From the NCBI RefSeq assembly GCF_001548235.1, contig NZ_AP014938.1, positions 1,364,001-1,428,000 of the forward strand: a DNA stretch of 64,000 nt. The letters run 5' to 3'. Source of the DNA: Rothia mucilaginosa (GTDB lineage: Bacteria > Actinomycetota > Actinomycetes > Actinomycetales > Micrococcaceae). This document shows, piece by piece, positions 1 to 9,051 of this stretch. Made by a program: the position numbers and the translations under genes. Each line of letters begins with the position of its first letter. Position 1 is the first letter of the stretch. The notes beneath the pieces were generated by a model. It was not told where the DNA came from, did not search any database, and was given only the letters and a program-made list of their open reading frames with translations.

Positions 1-1142
1 CCATCATCCTGCTGCTCTACTTCCTCGCCGGAGTCCGCAGCGGATTCTTCACCACTCTCGGAACCTTCCTCGGCCTGGGCCTGGGCGTCTGCGCCGCAGC
101 CTGGCTCGTACCCCTTGCCGTGGCATCCGTAGGAACCCAGTGGAGCCTCATTACCGCCGTCGGTGTGCTCGTCATCTGCCTGACCATCGGACAGTGGCTC
201 GGCCTCGTTGCTGGACGCACCATCCGCCGCGTCACCGACATCACCCCGCTCAAGGGCGTAGAACGCTTCTTCGGCGGCGTGCTGAACCTCGCCGCCTGCG
301 CCCTGGTCATGGTCGTGCTGACCATCTCCATGCGCACCGTACCCATCCCGCAGCTCAACACTGCGCTCAGCGACTCCAAGACCCTCTCCTGGATGGTCGC
401 CTCCACCCCCGAGGTCGTCAAGGACCGCATCAACACGGTACGCAATGACGTGCTCGCCTTCGGAACCATTCCGGAAGTCAGCCAACTCATCGCCCCCGAA
501 ACCAGCGCCCCCACCCAGACCGTAGAATCCGCGGCACTGGACCGGGCGGCTGCCTCCGTGGTTGAGATTCTGGGCGCTGCCGAGCAGTGCGGCTACACCT
601 CCACCGGTTCCGGCTTCGTGGCGGATAACGGCCTGGTCGTCACCAACGCCCACGTGGTCGCCGGCGTAACCTCCCCGGTCGTGCAGGACTCCCGCGGCCG
701 CACCTGGCCCGGCACCGTCGTCTACATGGACAGCGAACAGGACATCGCCTTCATCAGCGTCCCCAAGCTGCCGCTCGAACCGCTGACCATCGGCAACAAC
801 GCCACCGCAGGTAGCCTCGTAACCTTCATGGGCTACCCCAAGGGCGGCCCGTTCAAGGCACTACCCGCCACCGTGCAGGGCATCGGCAACACCCAGACCA
901 TCGATGCCGACACCGGCCGCGCCAACGCCATGCGCCAGGTCTACCAGCTGGCAGCCGACGTGCAGCACGGCAACTCCGGCGGCCCCGTCCTCGACGAAAA
1001 CGGCAACGTGGTCGGCATGATTTTTGGTAAAGCCACCAGCGGCCAGACCGGCTACGCCGTCACCGCAAGCACCCTCAAGCAGGCACTGGCTGAAGGTGGC
1101 GACAACACCGCCGCAGTCTCCACCGGCACCTGCCGCAAGTAA
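1..1142 (+). CDS. marP: MarP-like membrane serine protease (5' end cut off)
   Basis: The reading frame is already open at base 3, so the gene starts left of the window; 379 residues are visible. The N-terminal part is hydrophobic with several membrane helices, as in CvpA/colicin V production proteins. The C-terminal half is a trypsin-like protease domain. A catalytic triad can be read: His in TNAHVVAG (codon at 651), Asp in SEQDIAF (741) and Ser in GNSGGPV (975). This domain order matches mycobacterial MarP, a periplasmic protease needed for acid and oxidative stress resistance. A hairpin terminator follows at once. An internal GTG at 120 is not needed as a start, because the membrane part extends upstream of it. 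Confidence 0.88.
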   Translation, partial: IILLLYFLAGVRSGFFTTLGTFLGLGLGVCAAAWLVPLAVASVGTQWSLITAVGVLVICLTIGQWLGLVAGRTIRRVTDITPLKGVERFFGGVLNLAACALVMVVLTISMRTVPIPQLNTALSDSKTLSWMVASTPEVVKDRINTVRNDVLAFGTIPEVSQLIAPETSAPTQTVESAALDRAAASVVEILGAAEQCGYTSTGSGFVADNGLVVTNAHVVAGVTSPVVQDSRGRTWPGTVVYMDSEQDIAFISVPKLPLEPLTIGNNATAGSLVTFMGYPKGGPFKALPATVQGIGNTQTIDADTGRANAMRQVYQLAADVQHGNSGGPVLDENGNVVGMIFGKATSGQTGYAVTASTLKQALAEGGDNTAAVSTGTCRK

Positions 1143-1154
1143 CGAGTAAAAACA

Positions 1155-1194
1155 TTCAGGCTCCCGAACCTCTAGCGAGGAACGGGAGCCTGAA
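1155..1194 (+). terminator. Hairpin terminator after the MarP-like gene
   Basis: Inverted repeat with arms TTCAGGCTCCCG and CGGGAGCCTGAA around a short loop, just after the protease stop codon and between convergent genes. Confidence 0.75.
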
Positions 1195-1258
1195 CTATTT
1201 AACGCTGAATTGTTGAGCGAGGGGGATAGGCGGGGCTATTCTGCCAAATGCTGCGCTG

Positions 1259-1699
1259 CTATTCCGCAAGGTGCTGCGCTAGGAAATCAACCGCCATGAC
1301 ATAGCCGTACGCACCCGCACCGGCAATCACCGCGGTAGCCTGCGGCGACACAAACGAATGATGACGGAACTCCTCGCGGCGATGCACATTCGACAGGTGC
1401 ACCTCAACCACCGGAAGCTCAGCCGCCTCCAGCGCATCATGCAGCGCTACCGACGTGTGCGTGTACGCCGCCGGGTTGATAATAATCGCCGCGCCACGAG
1501 TGCGAGCACGCTGAATCTCATCCACCAGCGCACCCTCATGATTCGACTGCATAAACTCAACATCAAAACCATGAGCCGCCGCGCGCTCACGCACCATACG
1601 CTCAATATCGTGCAGAGTGGTGTAGCCGTACACCTCGGGGCGGCGCTGCCCAAGCAGGTTCAAATTCGGTCCATTAAGCACAAAAATCGTATCTGACAT
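1259..1699 (-). CDS. aroQ: Type II 3-dehydroquinate dehydratase
   Basis: A 146-residue protein, the usual length for dodecameric type II dehydroquinases, which convert 3-dehydroquinate to 3-dehydroshikimate in the shikimate pathway. It opens with the family signature [18 protein letters not shown], whose Tyr is the catalytic base. It also has [10 protein letters not shown], the substrate loop [13 protein letters not shown] and [18 protein letters not shown] with the catalytic His. The ATG at 1699 was chosen over an upstream in-frame GTG because [12 protein letters not shown] is the standard family start. A CACACT hexamer lies 6 nt upstream with no Shine-Dalgarno, so the mRNA is probably leaderless. 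It converges on the protease gene. Confidence 0.95.
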   Translation of the reverse strand: MSDTIFVLNGPNLNLLGQRRPEVYGYTTLHDIERMVRERAAAHGFDVEFMQSNHEGALVDEIQRARTRGAAIIINPAAYTHTSVALHDALEAAELPVVEVHLSNVHRREEFRHHSFVSPQATAVIAGAGAYGYVMAVDFLAQHLAE

Positions 1700-1848
1700 A
1701 AAACCAGTGTGGCACAGTGGGCGCCCGCCAAGCGCTAGTCGGCGCGAACTGCCCAAAAAAAGATGAGACACAGAAAATGATGGGCGAGCGAGCCAAGTAC
1801 GGTGAACCTCGCTACCGCCCACATACCCAAGCCCGGTACCCTCGCGCT

Positions 1849-2775
1849 ATGACCGAGAACGCCACCCAGCCCGCAGCGGGCGCACAGAACACTGCAGCAC
1901 GCAACGCTGCGGCACAGAACACCGAATCGCTCCTGCAGATCCGATTCGTTCCCGAATTCAAAGCCGCAGCCGCCGCCCGCCGCCTCAACGCACGCGCACC
2001 CGAAAGCCACCTCGCCACCGTGCGCCGCGCCCGCAAAATCAACCGCATCCTCGGCGAAACCTACCCCTACGCCGTCGCAGAACTCGACTTCGACAACCCC
2101 TTCGAGCTGCTCATCGCCACCGTGCTCTCGGCACAAACCACCGACGTGCGCGTCAACTCCGTCACCGGTGCTCTCTTCGCACGCTATCCGGATGCCGCCG
2201 CACTCGCCTCCGCACGCACCGAAGAGGTCGAACCCTACATCCAGTCCCTCGGCTTCTACCGCGCCAAGGCACGCTCCATCGTCACCCTCTCCCAGCAGCT
2301 CGTAGAACGCCACAACGGGCAGGTTCCCTCAACCCTCGAAGAGCTCGTAGAACTCGCCGGAGTCGGCCGCAAAACCGCGAACGTAGTCCTCGGAAACGCT
2401 TTTGACGTGCCCGGACTGACCGTAGACACCCACTTCGGCCGCCTCGCCCGCCGCATGGGGTTCACCACCGCAGACGCCCCCGAAGCAGTCGAAAAAGACG
2501 TCGCCGAACTCATCGAACGCAAGGACTGGACGCTCTTCTCACACCGCATGGTCTACCACGGCCGCCGCATCTGCCACGCCAAAAAGCCCGCCTGCGGTGT
2601 ATGCCCCGTTGCCGACCTCTGCCCGTCCTATGGAGCCGGGGAGACGAACGAACAAGCAGCACGTAAACTCATGAAATACGAAATGGCACCCGGTCGAGAA
2701 GACCTGCACCTGCGATTCCTGCAGGGCGCAACCCGCCGCGAACTCATGGCAGAAGGCTACCCGCTCAGCGCCTAA
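1849..2775 (+). CDS. nth: Endonuclease III (base-excision DNA glycosylase/AP lyase)
   Basis: Removes oxidised pyrimidines and cuts the abasic site. The 308-residue protein has the helix-hairpin-helix ELAGVGRKTANVVLG, whose Lys is the Schiff-base nucleophile, followed by the catalytic Asp in VDTHFGRLARR. The C-terminal iron-sulfur cluster cysteines are spaced C-x6-C-x2-C-x5-C (CHAKKPACGVCPVADLC). An N-terminal Ala/Gln/Asn-rich extension of about 60 residues precedes the core. The ATG at 1849 is preferred because TACCCT lies 6 nt upstream, a leaderless arrangement. The Nudix gene follows after 50 bp on the same strand, and the two may form an operon. Confidence 0.95.
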   Translation: MTENATQPAAGAQNTAARNAAAQNTESLLQIRFVPEFKAAAAARRLNARAPESHLATVRRARKINRILGETYPYAVAELDFDNPFELLIATVLSAQTTDVRVNSVTGALFARYPDAAALASARTEEVEPYIQSLGFYRAKARSIVTLSQQLVERHNGQVPSTLEELVELAGVGRKTANVVLGNAFDVPGLTVDTHFGRLARRMGFTTADAPEAVEKDVAELIERKDWTLFSHRMVYHGRRICHAKKPACGVCPVADLCPSYGAGETNEQAARKLMKYEMAPGREDLHLRFLQGATRRELMAEGYPLSA

Positions 2776-2825
2776 CGGCGACTGAACCAAACCGGAATGC
2801 AGCCGCACAGAAGAGAGGTACACAG

Positions 2826-3605
2826 ATGAGCGCACCCGAGGTACAACCCGAACAGGCGGGGCAGGAGGCACAGCACCCCGCCCAGCAGGCACTGGCGGCT
2901 CTCGCAGAGGGCGGCGTGGAATTCGACGTCCAAGCCCTGCTAAGCAGCGCACCCGCCAGCCCGTTGAACAAAGAAGCCGCCGTGCTGATTCTCTTCGGCG
3001 TGCTCGACAACTCGCCCTCCACCGGCGAATTTGAAGGCTGCCCCGAGAACGTCAGCGCCGACCTGGATGTACTGCTCCTCGTGCGTGCCGCAACCCTGCG
3101 CTCACACGCCGGTCAGCCCGCCTTCCCCGGCGGCAAAATCGACCCTGAAGACTACGCGCACGCCGAAACCACCGGCGAACCCGTCGCCCACATCGCCGCC
3201 CTGCGCGAGGCGGTCGAAGAAACTGGGCTAGACCCCGCCGGCGTGCAGATCCTCGGCCAGCTGCACACCCTGCCGCTACCCATCAGCAACTTCATGGTCA
3301 CCCCCGTGCTTGCCTGGTGGAACAGCCCCGTGCCCGTCGAAGTCGTCGACCACAACGAGTCCGCGCTCATCGCCCGCGTGCCCGTGCGTGACCTGCTCAA
3401 CCCCGCCAACCGGCACACCGCCTACGTCAAACACGGCCGCACTTCACACCGCACCCCCGCCTTCGAGGTGCGCATGCCCGGCGGCGAAGAATTCACCGTG
3501 TGGGGATTCACCGCGATTCTACTGGACCGGATCTTCGACTCGCTCGGCTGGACCGTGCCCTGGGATACAAAAAAGATGCGCCCGGCACCCGGCTACGAGG
3601 AGTAA
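2826..3605 (+). CDS. Nudix hydrolase, CoA pyrophosphatase-like
   Basis: A 259-residue Nudix protein. The Nudix box is recognisable as GGKID, then a spacer and ALREAVEETGLD, giving the REXXEEXG metal-binding core. The spacer between GGK and REAVEE is longer than the minimal box because of an acidic insert (EDYAHAETTGE). The preceding region HAGQPAFPGGK matches the CoA-pyrophosphatase subgroup (NudL type), which splits CoA and related diphosphates; that substrate is inferred from family. An AGAGAGG sequence sits upstream of the ATG. The gene follows nth closely and ends at a strong bidirectional hairpin. Confidence 0.85.
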   Translation: MSAPEVQPEQAGQEAQHPAQQALAALAEGGVEFDVQALLSSAPASPLNKEAAVLILFGVLDNSPSTGEFEGCPENVSADLDVLLLVRAATLRSHAGQPAFPGGKIDPEDYAHAETTGEPVAHIAALREAVEETGLDPAGVQILGQLHTLPLPISNFMVTPVLAWWNSPVPVEVVDHNESALIARVPVRDLLNPANRHTAYVKHGRTSHRTPAFEVRMPGGEEFTVWGFTAILLDRIFDSLGWTVPWDTKKMRPAPGYEE

Positions 3606-3672
3606 CTACGAGGAGTAAAACCGGCTGGAATAAATACCTGACCAGCGGATACAGGGTGCAGAATAGTGCGCA

Positions 3673-3719
3673 AATAGGGGCGGCAGATAGCTTGAATGAA
3701 GCTACCTGCCGCCCCTATT
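3673..3719. terminator. Bidirectional hairpin terminator
   Basis: Long inverted repeat with left arm AGGGGCGGCAGATAGCTT and right arm AAGCTACCTGCCGCCCCT (one mismatch) around GAATG. An A-tract and a T-tract flank it, so it can serve both the Nudix gene and the converging polymerase gene. Confidence 0.85.
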
Positions 3720-3768
3720 TTTGCCCTTGTACGGTGCCGCTTATGTGCGGCTGATTATTTACCGCCGA

Positions 3769-5766
3769 TTATTTGCCGTCCGCGTAGTTGCGCACCCGCG
3801 CCACCGACACCGGAAAATCAACCGGCACCCGACCGAAGAGCAGACGCGCCGCCTCCGCCGCGCCCTCACGCACAATACGCTCCACGCGATCGGCCTCCAG
3901 CTCGGGACCGCACAGCAGAAGCTCATCGTGCAAAAAATACACAATGCGGGTGCGCATCGGCATACCAAAAATCCGCTCCGACAACAGACGAGAACGCACC
4001 GCGCCCATCCAACACAGAGCCCACTCCGCCGCCGTACCCTGCACAATAAAATTGCGGGTCATACGCCCGTGCGCACGCGCAGTCGACACCGCACGCGACT
4101 CAGCCGCCGGCGAAGACCGATCAGCCACAATCTCACGGAAACGCTCATCCACCGGCGGGGACGTACGACCCAAAAAAGTCGTCACCTGACCGCCCGCCTC
4201 ACCAATACGAGCCGCACGCTCCGTAAACTCCATCGCCTGCGGAAAAAGCGCCGCCACATGCGGCAACAGGGCACCAATCTCACCGCTGCGACCGCCATAC
4301 ATAATCGCCAGCATGCCCACCTTCGCGTGGGAACGCTCCGTCAAACCCACACCCTTCAGGCGCGCCAACTCGGCAATACCCGCATACAGGTCAGCGCCAC
4401 GACCCGCCGAAGCGAGCGCCTCATCACGGCTCAACGCCGCCAGAATACGCGGCTCAATCTGCGATCCATCCGTCACCGTCAGCACCTGACCCTCCGGGGC
4501 CTGCACCGCCTGACGAATCTCCGCAGGCAGCTGCAACGCACCACCGCCGGAAGCGCCCCAGCGCCCGGTCGCGGCGCCACCCACCTCAAGATGCGGGCGG
4601 AACGCCCCCTCAGAAACCCAGGTATCAGCCCACGTCCAGCCGTTAGCAGTCCAAATACGGTACAGCTTCTTATAGCGCAGAATCGGGTCAATCAGCGCCC
4701 AACGCTTCTCCCGCTGAGCCGGAATCGCATCCGCCCAACTCTTCAACTCCCACGAACGCGTAGACTTCACCGAAACCCCCGCAGACTGCAGAGCACGCAA
4801 AAGATCCTGCGGCGAATCCGGATTCAACGACGGCATAAACAGCATGCGCTGAATCTGCTCCGCCAACTCCTGCATCTTCTGCGGACGCTCCCCAGGCACC
4901 GGGCGCGGACCCAACAACTCGCACAGATGCTCATGATGCGCCTGCACATTAAACGGGATGCCGTAATAGCCAATCTCAGCCGCAACCAACGCACCGGCAG
5001 ACTCAGCCGCCGCCAAAAGACGCAGCCGTTCCGGGTGCCTCGACGCACCGATAGCGCGCGCCTGCGCCAGCCACTCACGCATCAGCACACGCACTACCGG
5101 ATGCTCCGGAAGCAGGGTCACCGGGCCCGCCGCCAACTGCGGGGCAAAAGGCTCATGAGGCGCCGCTTCAAGGAAATCGGGGGAGGAATCTGCGGGGGAC
5201 TGGGTGGCGTTGGTAGCGGGCGCACTCAAAAAATCGGCGCCGAACAGCTCCTCCTGACCCTGAATCTGCCGCGCCACCGGCAGATACCCCTGAGGCTCCA
5301 CCGCCTCACGCACATCAGAAAGATCCAACACCGGGCTGTACTCCACAAAACCGCTCGGATGCGTAGCGGCAGTCACCAAAATTCGCTGCACCAGACGCAA
5401 ATCATGGCACAGATGCACCCGCACCCCGCGGCGCAGAAGCAACGGGTCAACGTGGCGGGTATCAGCCCAAATCCAGCGGGGGAAACGCGCCTGCGCCGAA
5501 TCTGCCGCCTGCCGCTCTACCTCTCGCACATACGCCGGAAGATTCGCCGCACTCACCCGATCCGCGCGCGTAATCCGCGGAATAAAGGTCGGGTCCTGCA
5601 ACTGCTCAGCGGTTGGCGCCGAAAAATGAAAAGCACCCCACGAGGTCACCGGCTGAGCACCGCGCGAGGACGCACCCGCGGCAATAGCCGAGGTGACCGG
5701 GTGCGCGGGGGTGCCGGTCTGGGCGGTAATACCCGCGCCGGTGGCAGGACTGAGCAGAACGTACAT
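3769..5766 (-). CDS. PolA-like DNA polymerase (actinobacterial 3'-5' exonuclease/polymerase type)
   Basis: A 665-residue family A DNA polymerase lacking the N-terminal 5' nuclease domain of full PolA. The C-terminal half has the three palm/finger motifs: motif A VTDGSQIEPRILAAL, motif B with KVGMLAIMYGGRSG, and motif C YFLHDELLL with the catalytic His-Asp-Glu. The N-terminal part corresponds in position to the exonuclease-like domain; I do not see a clear DEDD set, so exonuclease activity is unproven. The start MYVLLSP at 5766 is supported by GATAAT 6 nt upstream. An in-frame start at 5886 exists but would include non-family sequence. Such short polymerases occur beside a separate PolA in actinobacteria and are presumed to act in repair. 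Confidence 0.85.
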   Translation of the reverse strand: MYVLLSPATGAGITAQTGTPAHPVTSAIAAGASSRGAQPVTSWGAFHFSAPTAEQLQDPTFIPRITRADRVSAANLPAYVREVERQAADSAQARFPRWIWADTRHVDPLLLRRGVRVHLCHDLRLVQRILVTAATHPSGFVEYSPVLDLSDVREAVEPQGYLPVARQIQGQEELFGADFLSAPATNATQSPADSSPDFLEAAPHEPFAPQLAAGPVTLLPEHPVVRVLMREWLAQARAIGASRHPERLRLLAAAESAGALVAAEIGYYGIPFNVQAHHEHLCELLGPRPVPGERPQKMQELAEQIQRMLFMPSLNPDSPQDLLRALQSAGVSVKSTRSWELKSWADAIPAQREKRWALIDPILRYKKLYRIWTANGWTWADTWVSEGAFRPHLEVGGAATGRWGASGGGALQLPAEIRQAVQAPEGQVLTVTDGSQIEPRILAALSRDEALASAGRGADLYAGIAELARLKGVGLTERSHAKVGMLAIMYGGRSGEIGALLPHVAALFPQAMEFTERAARIGEAGGQVTTFLGRTSPPVDERFREIVADRSSPAAESRAVSTARAHGRMTRNFIVQGTAAEWALCWMGAVRSRLLSERIFGMPMRTRIVYFLHDELLLCGPELEADRVERIVREGAAEAARLLFGRVPVDFPVSVARVRNYADGK

Positions 5767-5772
5767 TCTTCC

Positions 5773-5778
5773 ATTATC
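5773..5778 (-). promoter_or_regulatory. -10 element for the PolA-like gene, leaderless
   Basis: GATAAT on the minus strand, 6 nt before the ATG at 5766, with no ribosome-binding site between. It decides the start. Confidence 0.5.
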
Positions 5779-5974
5779 GAGGATGTGTCGGTAGAACGGG
5801 TGGTGCGTGGTTATCACCAGAATGTACGAGTGGTTTGTCATAAAAGCGTCGGATGCGTGCGTTTTGTTCGTTTGAGGTGCGTGCATCGCGGATATTTCGG
5901 GGTGCGCGAGGAGTTATCCACAGAACGCTCATTCTCTTAAAAATTTAGGGTGGGTGTAATGCTCTCCTAGAGCC

Positions 5975-7558
5975 ATGAACCCCTCCAACAATCCCGCCGA
6001 GCACACAGCCAGTAACACTGCCAACCCTAACGGCTACCCGACCCGCACCGCGCAGAGCCCAAGCGTGCAGAGCTCAACCACGTATGCGCCGGATGCCCGC
6101 ACGCACTCGCTGCCCGCCCTGCTCATTCCCGAGGACTATCGTGCCCGCGCCGTCGCCCTGCACGCTCGCGAGTTGATCCTGCGCTCGCCGCAGATGAGCG
6201 CTATCGCCCTGGGCGGTTTTAGCGCCGGGTTCAGCGGCGGGCTTAGCGGCGGATTTAACGCCGGGGTTGAGAAGGCAGGGGTTGAGAATGCAGGGGAGCG
6301 TCCGCCCGCAGAGGGCGCAACTGCCGCGGGCGGTGCAAACACCGCGAGTGCCGCGGGTGCTGGATTACTCCAGGAATCCCAGCCCCTCCGCGAGATTCTC
6401 GAAAACGCCGTGGATGAGGCAATCTACGCCATCGACGGCGGATACCCGGGGAACGCGAGCGCAGAGGGAACGGGTGTGGCGAAGCCCCGAAAATTCCGCG
6501 CCAAAACGGTGCAACCCGCGCCCGCCTCCTGGAGCTACCCCAGCGTGGAATACGTGCCCGTCAACCGGCAGACCGCACTGCGCTACCTCACCGCGGAACT
6601 CTACGGCCTCGGTGCCCTCGACCTGCTCCTCGACGAGGGACAACGCGCCGGAACCATCACCGATATCTACGTGAACTCACCCTGCGATATCTGGGCGGGC
6701 ATCAACGGAACCACCCGCCCCGTGGCGCTGAGCCTCGGCAATGAGCGGCGTGTGCGTGACCTCGCCGAGCGGCTCATTCGCAGGCACGGCGGACAGCTGG
6801 ATGCCGCCCATCCAGCGGCTGACATTAGCGACGAGCACGGCAGGCGCATCCACGCGATTATCCCGCCGCTGAGCGAACGCACCCGGCTCTCCGTGCGACT
6901 GCCCGCCCGCGAGCGCCCCACCCTGGCGCAGCTACAGGCCGCCGGGCTGTGCGATGAGGCGACCGCCGCCTACCTGCGCCGCATGATCGCCGAACGTCGC
7001 GGGTTCCTCATTAGCGGCGGTACCGGCACCGGCAAAACAACCCTGCTCAACGCCCTGCTGGGGCTGTGCACGCCGCAGGAGCGCCTGATTCTGCTCGAAG
7101 ACACCCCGGAACTCGCGCCGCAGCATGAACAGGTTATTGCTCTCAAAACCCGCGCCGCCAACTCCGAGGGCGCGGGCGAAATCGGGCTGGGTGAGCTGAT
7201 CGTGCAGGCGCTGCGTATGGGTCCGGATCGGCTCGTGGTCGGCGAGTGCCGCGGCGCGGAGGTGGTGCACCTGCTGACCGCCATGAATACCGGTCACCGC
7301 GGCGCCGGAACGACCCTGCACGCCAATAGCGCGCAGGCGGTGCCCCTGCGTTTGTGTGCCCTGGGTGCGCTCGCCGGACTGGATAGTAGAACGGTCGCTC
7401 TACATACGGCGACGGCTTTTGAACGCATTATCCACTTGGAACACCGGGACGGACGCCGCCGCATCGAGGGTATCTACTCCCTGCACCCCGCGGTTGCGGG
7501 GAGTGAAGAGTATCTGCAGGTCAGGCGTATTTCTGTGGGCTCCGACGTTGGGTATTAG
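5975..7558 (+). CDS. tadA: TadA/CpaF-type pilus-assembly or secretion ATPase
   Basis: A 527-residue ATPase that would power assembly of Flp-type pili at the membrane. The Walker A motif GGTGTGKTT is near residue 348. The Walker B region is RMGPDRLVVGECRGAEV, and the His box HRGAGTTLHANSAQAVPLR follows. The N-terminus has a Gly/Ala-rich disordered stretch (repeats of GGFSAG, GGLSGG and GVEKAGVENAG, about residues 80-130) before the helical domain. It begins the Tad locus and is transcribed away from the polymerase gene across a 208-bp spacer. No TadZ/Ssd gene precedes it here, although one often does in actinobacteria. No clear Shine-Dalgarno is seen before the ATG. Confidence 0.92.
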   Translation: MNPSNNPAEHTASNTANPNGYPTRTAQSPSVQSSTTYAPDARTHSLPALLIPEDYRARAVALHARELILRSPQMSAIALGGFSAGFSGGLSGGFNAGVEKAGVENAGERPPAEGATAAGGANTASAAGAGLLQESQPLREILENAVDEAIYAIDGGYPGNASAEGTGVAKPRKFRAKTVQPAPASWSYPSVEYVPVNRQTALRYLTAELYGLGALDLLLDEGQRAGTITDIYVNSPCDIWAGINGTTRPVALSLGNERRVRDLAERLIRRHGGQLDAAHPAADISDEHGRRIHAIIPPLSERTRLSVRLPARERPTLAQLQAAGLCDEATAAYLRRMIAERRGFLISGGTGTGKTTLLNALLGLCTPQERLILLEDTPELAPQHEQVIALKTRAANSEGAGEIGLGELIVQALRMGPDRLVVGECRGAEVVHLLTAMNTGHRGAGTTLHANSAQAVPLRLCALGALAGLDSRTVALHTATAFERIIHLEHRDGRRRIEGIYSLHPAVAGSEEYLQVRRISVGSDVGY

Positions 7559-7599
7559 CCCCCCGTGATGGGGGAATGGAACCGTGAAAGGAGGAAGCA

Positions 7600-8922
7600 A
7601 TGAAGCAAAACAAGAAGAGTAACGGAAGCTTTCGCGAACGCTGGGCTGCGCGCTGGGCTGAGCGCCTAGCTGGGCCCGCCAGCGCCGAGGAAATGCGCAT
7701 GTGGCCGCTCATGCTACGCACCCTCGCCCTGAACCTACGCGCCGGCATTCCCCTGCAGGAGGCGGTGCACGCCGACCCGGGCTTTGGGGAATTCGGGCAG
7801 CCTGCGCAGTTCGGGCAGCTCGGGCAGTTCGAGCAGTTTGCGCAGTTCGAGCAGCTTGGGCAGAACGAGCCGGCGCCGGATGCGGCGAAAACGCGCGCGA
7901 AGAACATAGCCGCCCGGAAAAGCATCCGACCCCGACGGGCACGAGGTATTTCGCCTTTTTCCGAAAACTACGGGCACAAGCGGTGCGCCGAAGATATCCG
8001 CCGCTTTACGCAGGCGCTCGCCACGATTACCTCCTGGGGTGCCCCCGCGCACCTCGCCTGCGCGCAGCTGCTCGAAAGCAACACCCGGATGCGCCCGCAC
8101 AGCCGCGAGCGCCTGCACGACCTGCAGCTGAGCCTGCGCATGAGTGAGTGCGCGGGTGCGCCGCTTGCCACGAGCCTGGAACGCGCCGCAGAACACGCCG
8201 AAGAGCGTATCGACGCGCTCCTGGGCAGGCAGAGCGCACTCGCCGCACCGCGCGCCACAGGCAGAATCCTCTCCTGGCTTCCGCTGCTCGGCCTCGGACT
8301 GGGGGTGCTCATGGGAAGTGACCCCGTGGGCGTGCTGACCGGCTCCATTCTCGGGGCGCTCACCGGTTTGCTCGGGCTGGGGCTCGCCTTCGCCGGGCGC
8401 CGCTGGACCGCCGCGCTCGTGCATCGGGCGGAAGTGGAGAGCGTGCGGACGGCAAATGCCGGATCTGAGCCGGAAAAGCCTGCCTCGCCAGCAGGAGCCG
8501 TGCCCGTTGATACCGCCCTCGTGCTGGAACTACTCGCCGCACAACTACGCGCCGGGCTTGCACCGCTCGCCGCCCTGGGCACCCTCGCCGAGGCTCTCAA
8601 TAGCCGACCCTTGCATGCGGTCTGCCAGCGCCTACAGATGGGCAGCGGCTGGGGGAGTGCCTGGTCGGGCCCCGCGGCGGGAACCTTCGGTGAGCTGCGG
8701 GATGCACTCGCCCCCGCCTACACGGGTGGCGCACCTAGTACTGCGCTGCTGCTCTCCCTTGCCGATGCGCACCGCCTCAGCGAACGTCGCGCGGCAGAAC
8801 GCGCCGCCGGAAAGCTCTCCGTAGCGCTCGTGGTGCCCCTCGGGCTGTGCTCGCTGCCCGCCTTTATCTGCTTGGGCATTGTGCCCATCCTCATTTCACT
8901 ACTGCCCACGCTGACCGGCTAA
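7600..8922 (+). CDS. TadB/TadC-like inner-membrane platform protein, apparently fused
   Basis: A 440-residue protein with two type II secretion F (T2SSF)-like helical segments. One is N-terminal (about 30-200); the other (about 305-400) is marked by DTALVLELLAAQLRAGLAPLAAL. A hydrophobic block separates them (LPLLGLGLGVLMG onward) and a C-terminal membrane segment ends the protein (CLGIVPILISLLPTL). In most actinobacterial Tad loci TadB and TadC are separate genes; here one gene seems to carry both halves. A low-complexity run of QFGQLGQFEQF type (about residues 60-92) interrupts the first domain. A strong AAAGGAGG precedes the ATG. It would form the platform on which TadA acts. Confidence 0.8.
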   Translation: MKQNKKSNGSFRERWAARWAERLAGPASAEEMRMWPLMLRTLALNLRAGIPLQEAVHADPGFGEFGQPAQFGQLGQFEQFAQFEQLGQNEPAPDAAKTRAKNIAARKSIRPRRARGISPFSENYGHKRCAEDIRRFTQALATITSWGAPAHLACAQLLESNTRMRPHSRERLHDLQLSLRMSECAGAPLATSLERAAEHAEERIDALLGRQSALAAPRATGRILSWLPLLGLGLGVLMGSDPVGVLTGSILGALTGLLGLGLAFAGRRWTAALVHRAEVESVRTANAGSEPEKPASPAGAVPVDTALVLELLAAQLRAGLAPLAALGTLAEALNSRPLHAVCQRLQMGSGWGSAWSGPAAGTFGELRDALAPAYTGGAPSTALLLSLADAHRLSERRAAERAAGKLSVALVVPLGLCSLPAFICLGIVPILISLLPTLTG

Positions 8923-9051
8923 AGAATCGTGCCCATAAGCACTGTTGACTAGCTGAAATGCCGAAAATTTTAGACCCTCGCCCATCTGCAGTGAACGCCG
9001 ATGGGCACCCACTCCGCCCCGAATGAACGGGGCACAACGAAAGGAAAACCA

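Noticed and set aside
120..1142. GTG at 120 as the true start of the MarP-like gene
   Set aside because: The frame is open to base 3 and the upstream codons encode continuing membrane sequence of the same domain, so the gene begins outside the window.
3721..5940. A 739-codon open frame on the plus strand opposite the polymerase gene
   Set aside because: Arg/His-rich translation without family motifs; the minus strand encodes a polymerase with all catalytic motifs. It is a frame kept open by GC-rich codon bias.
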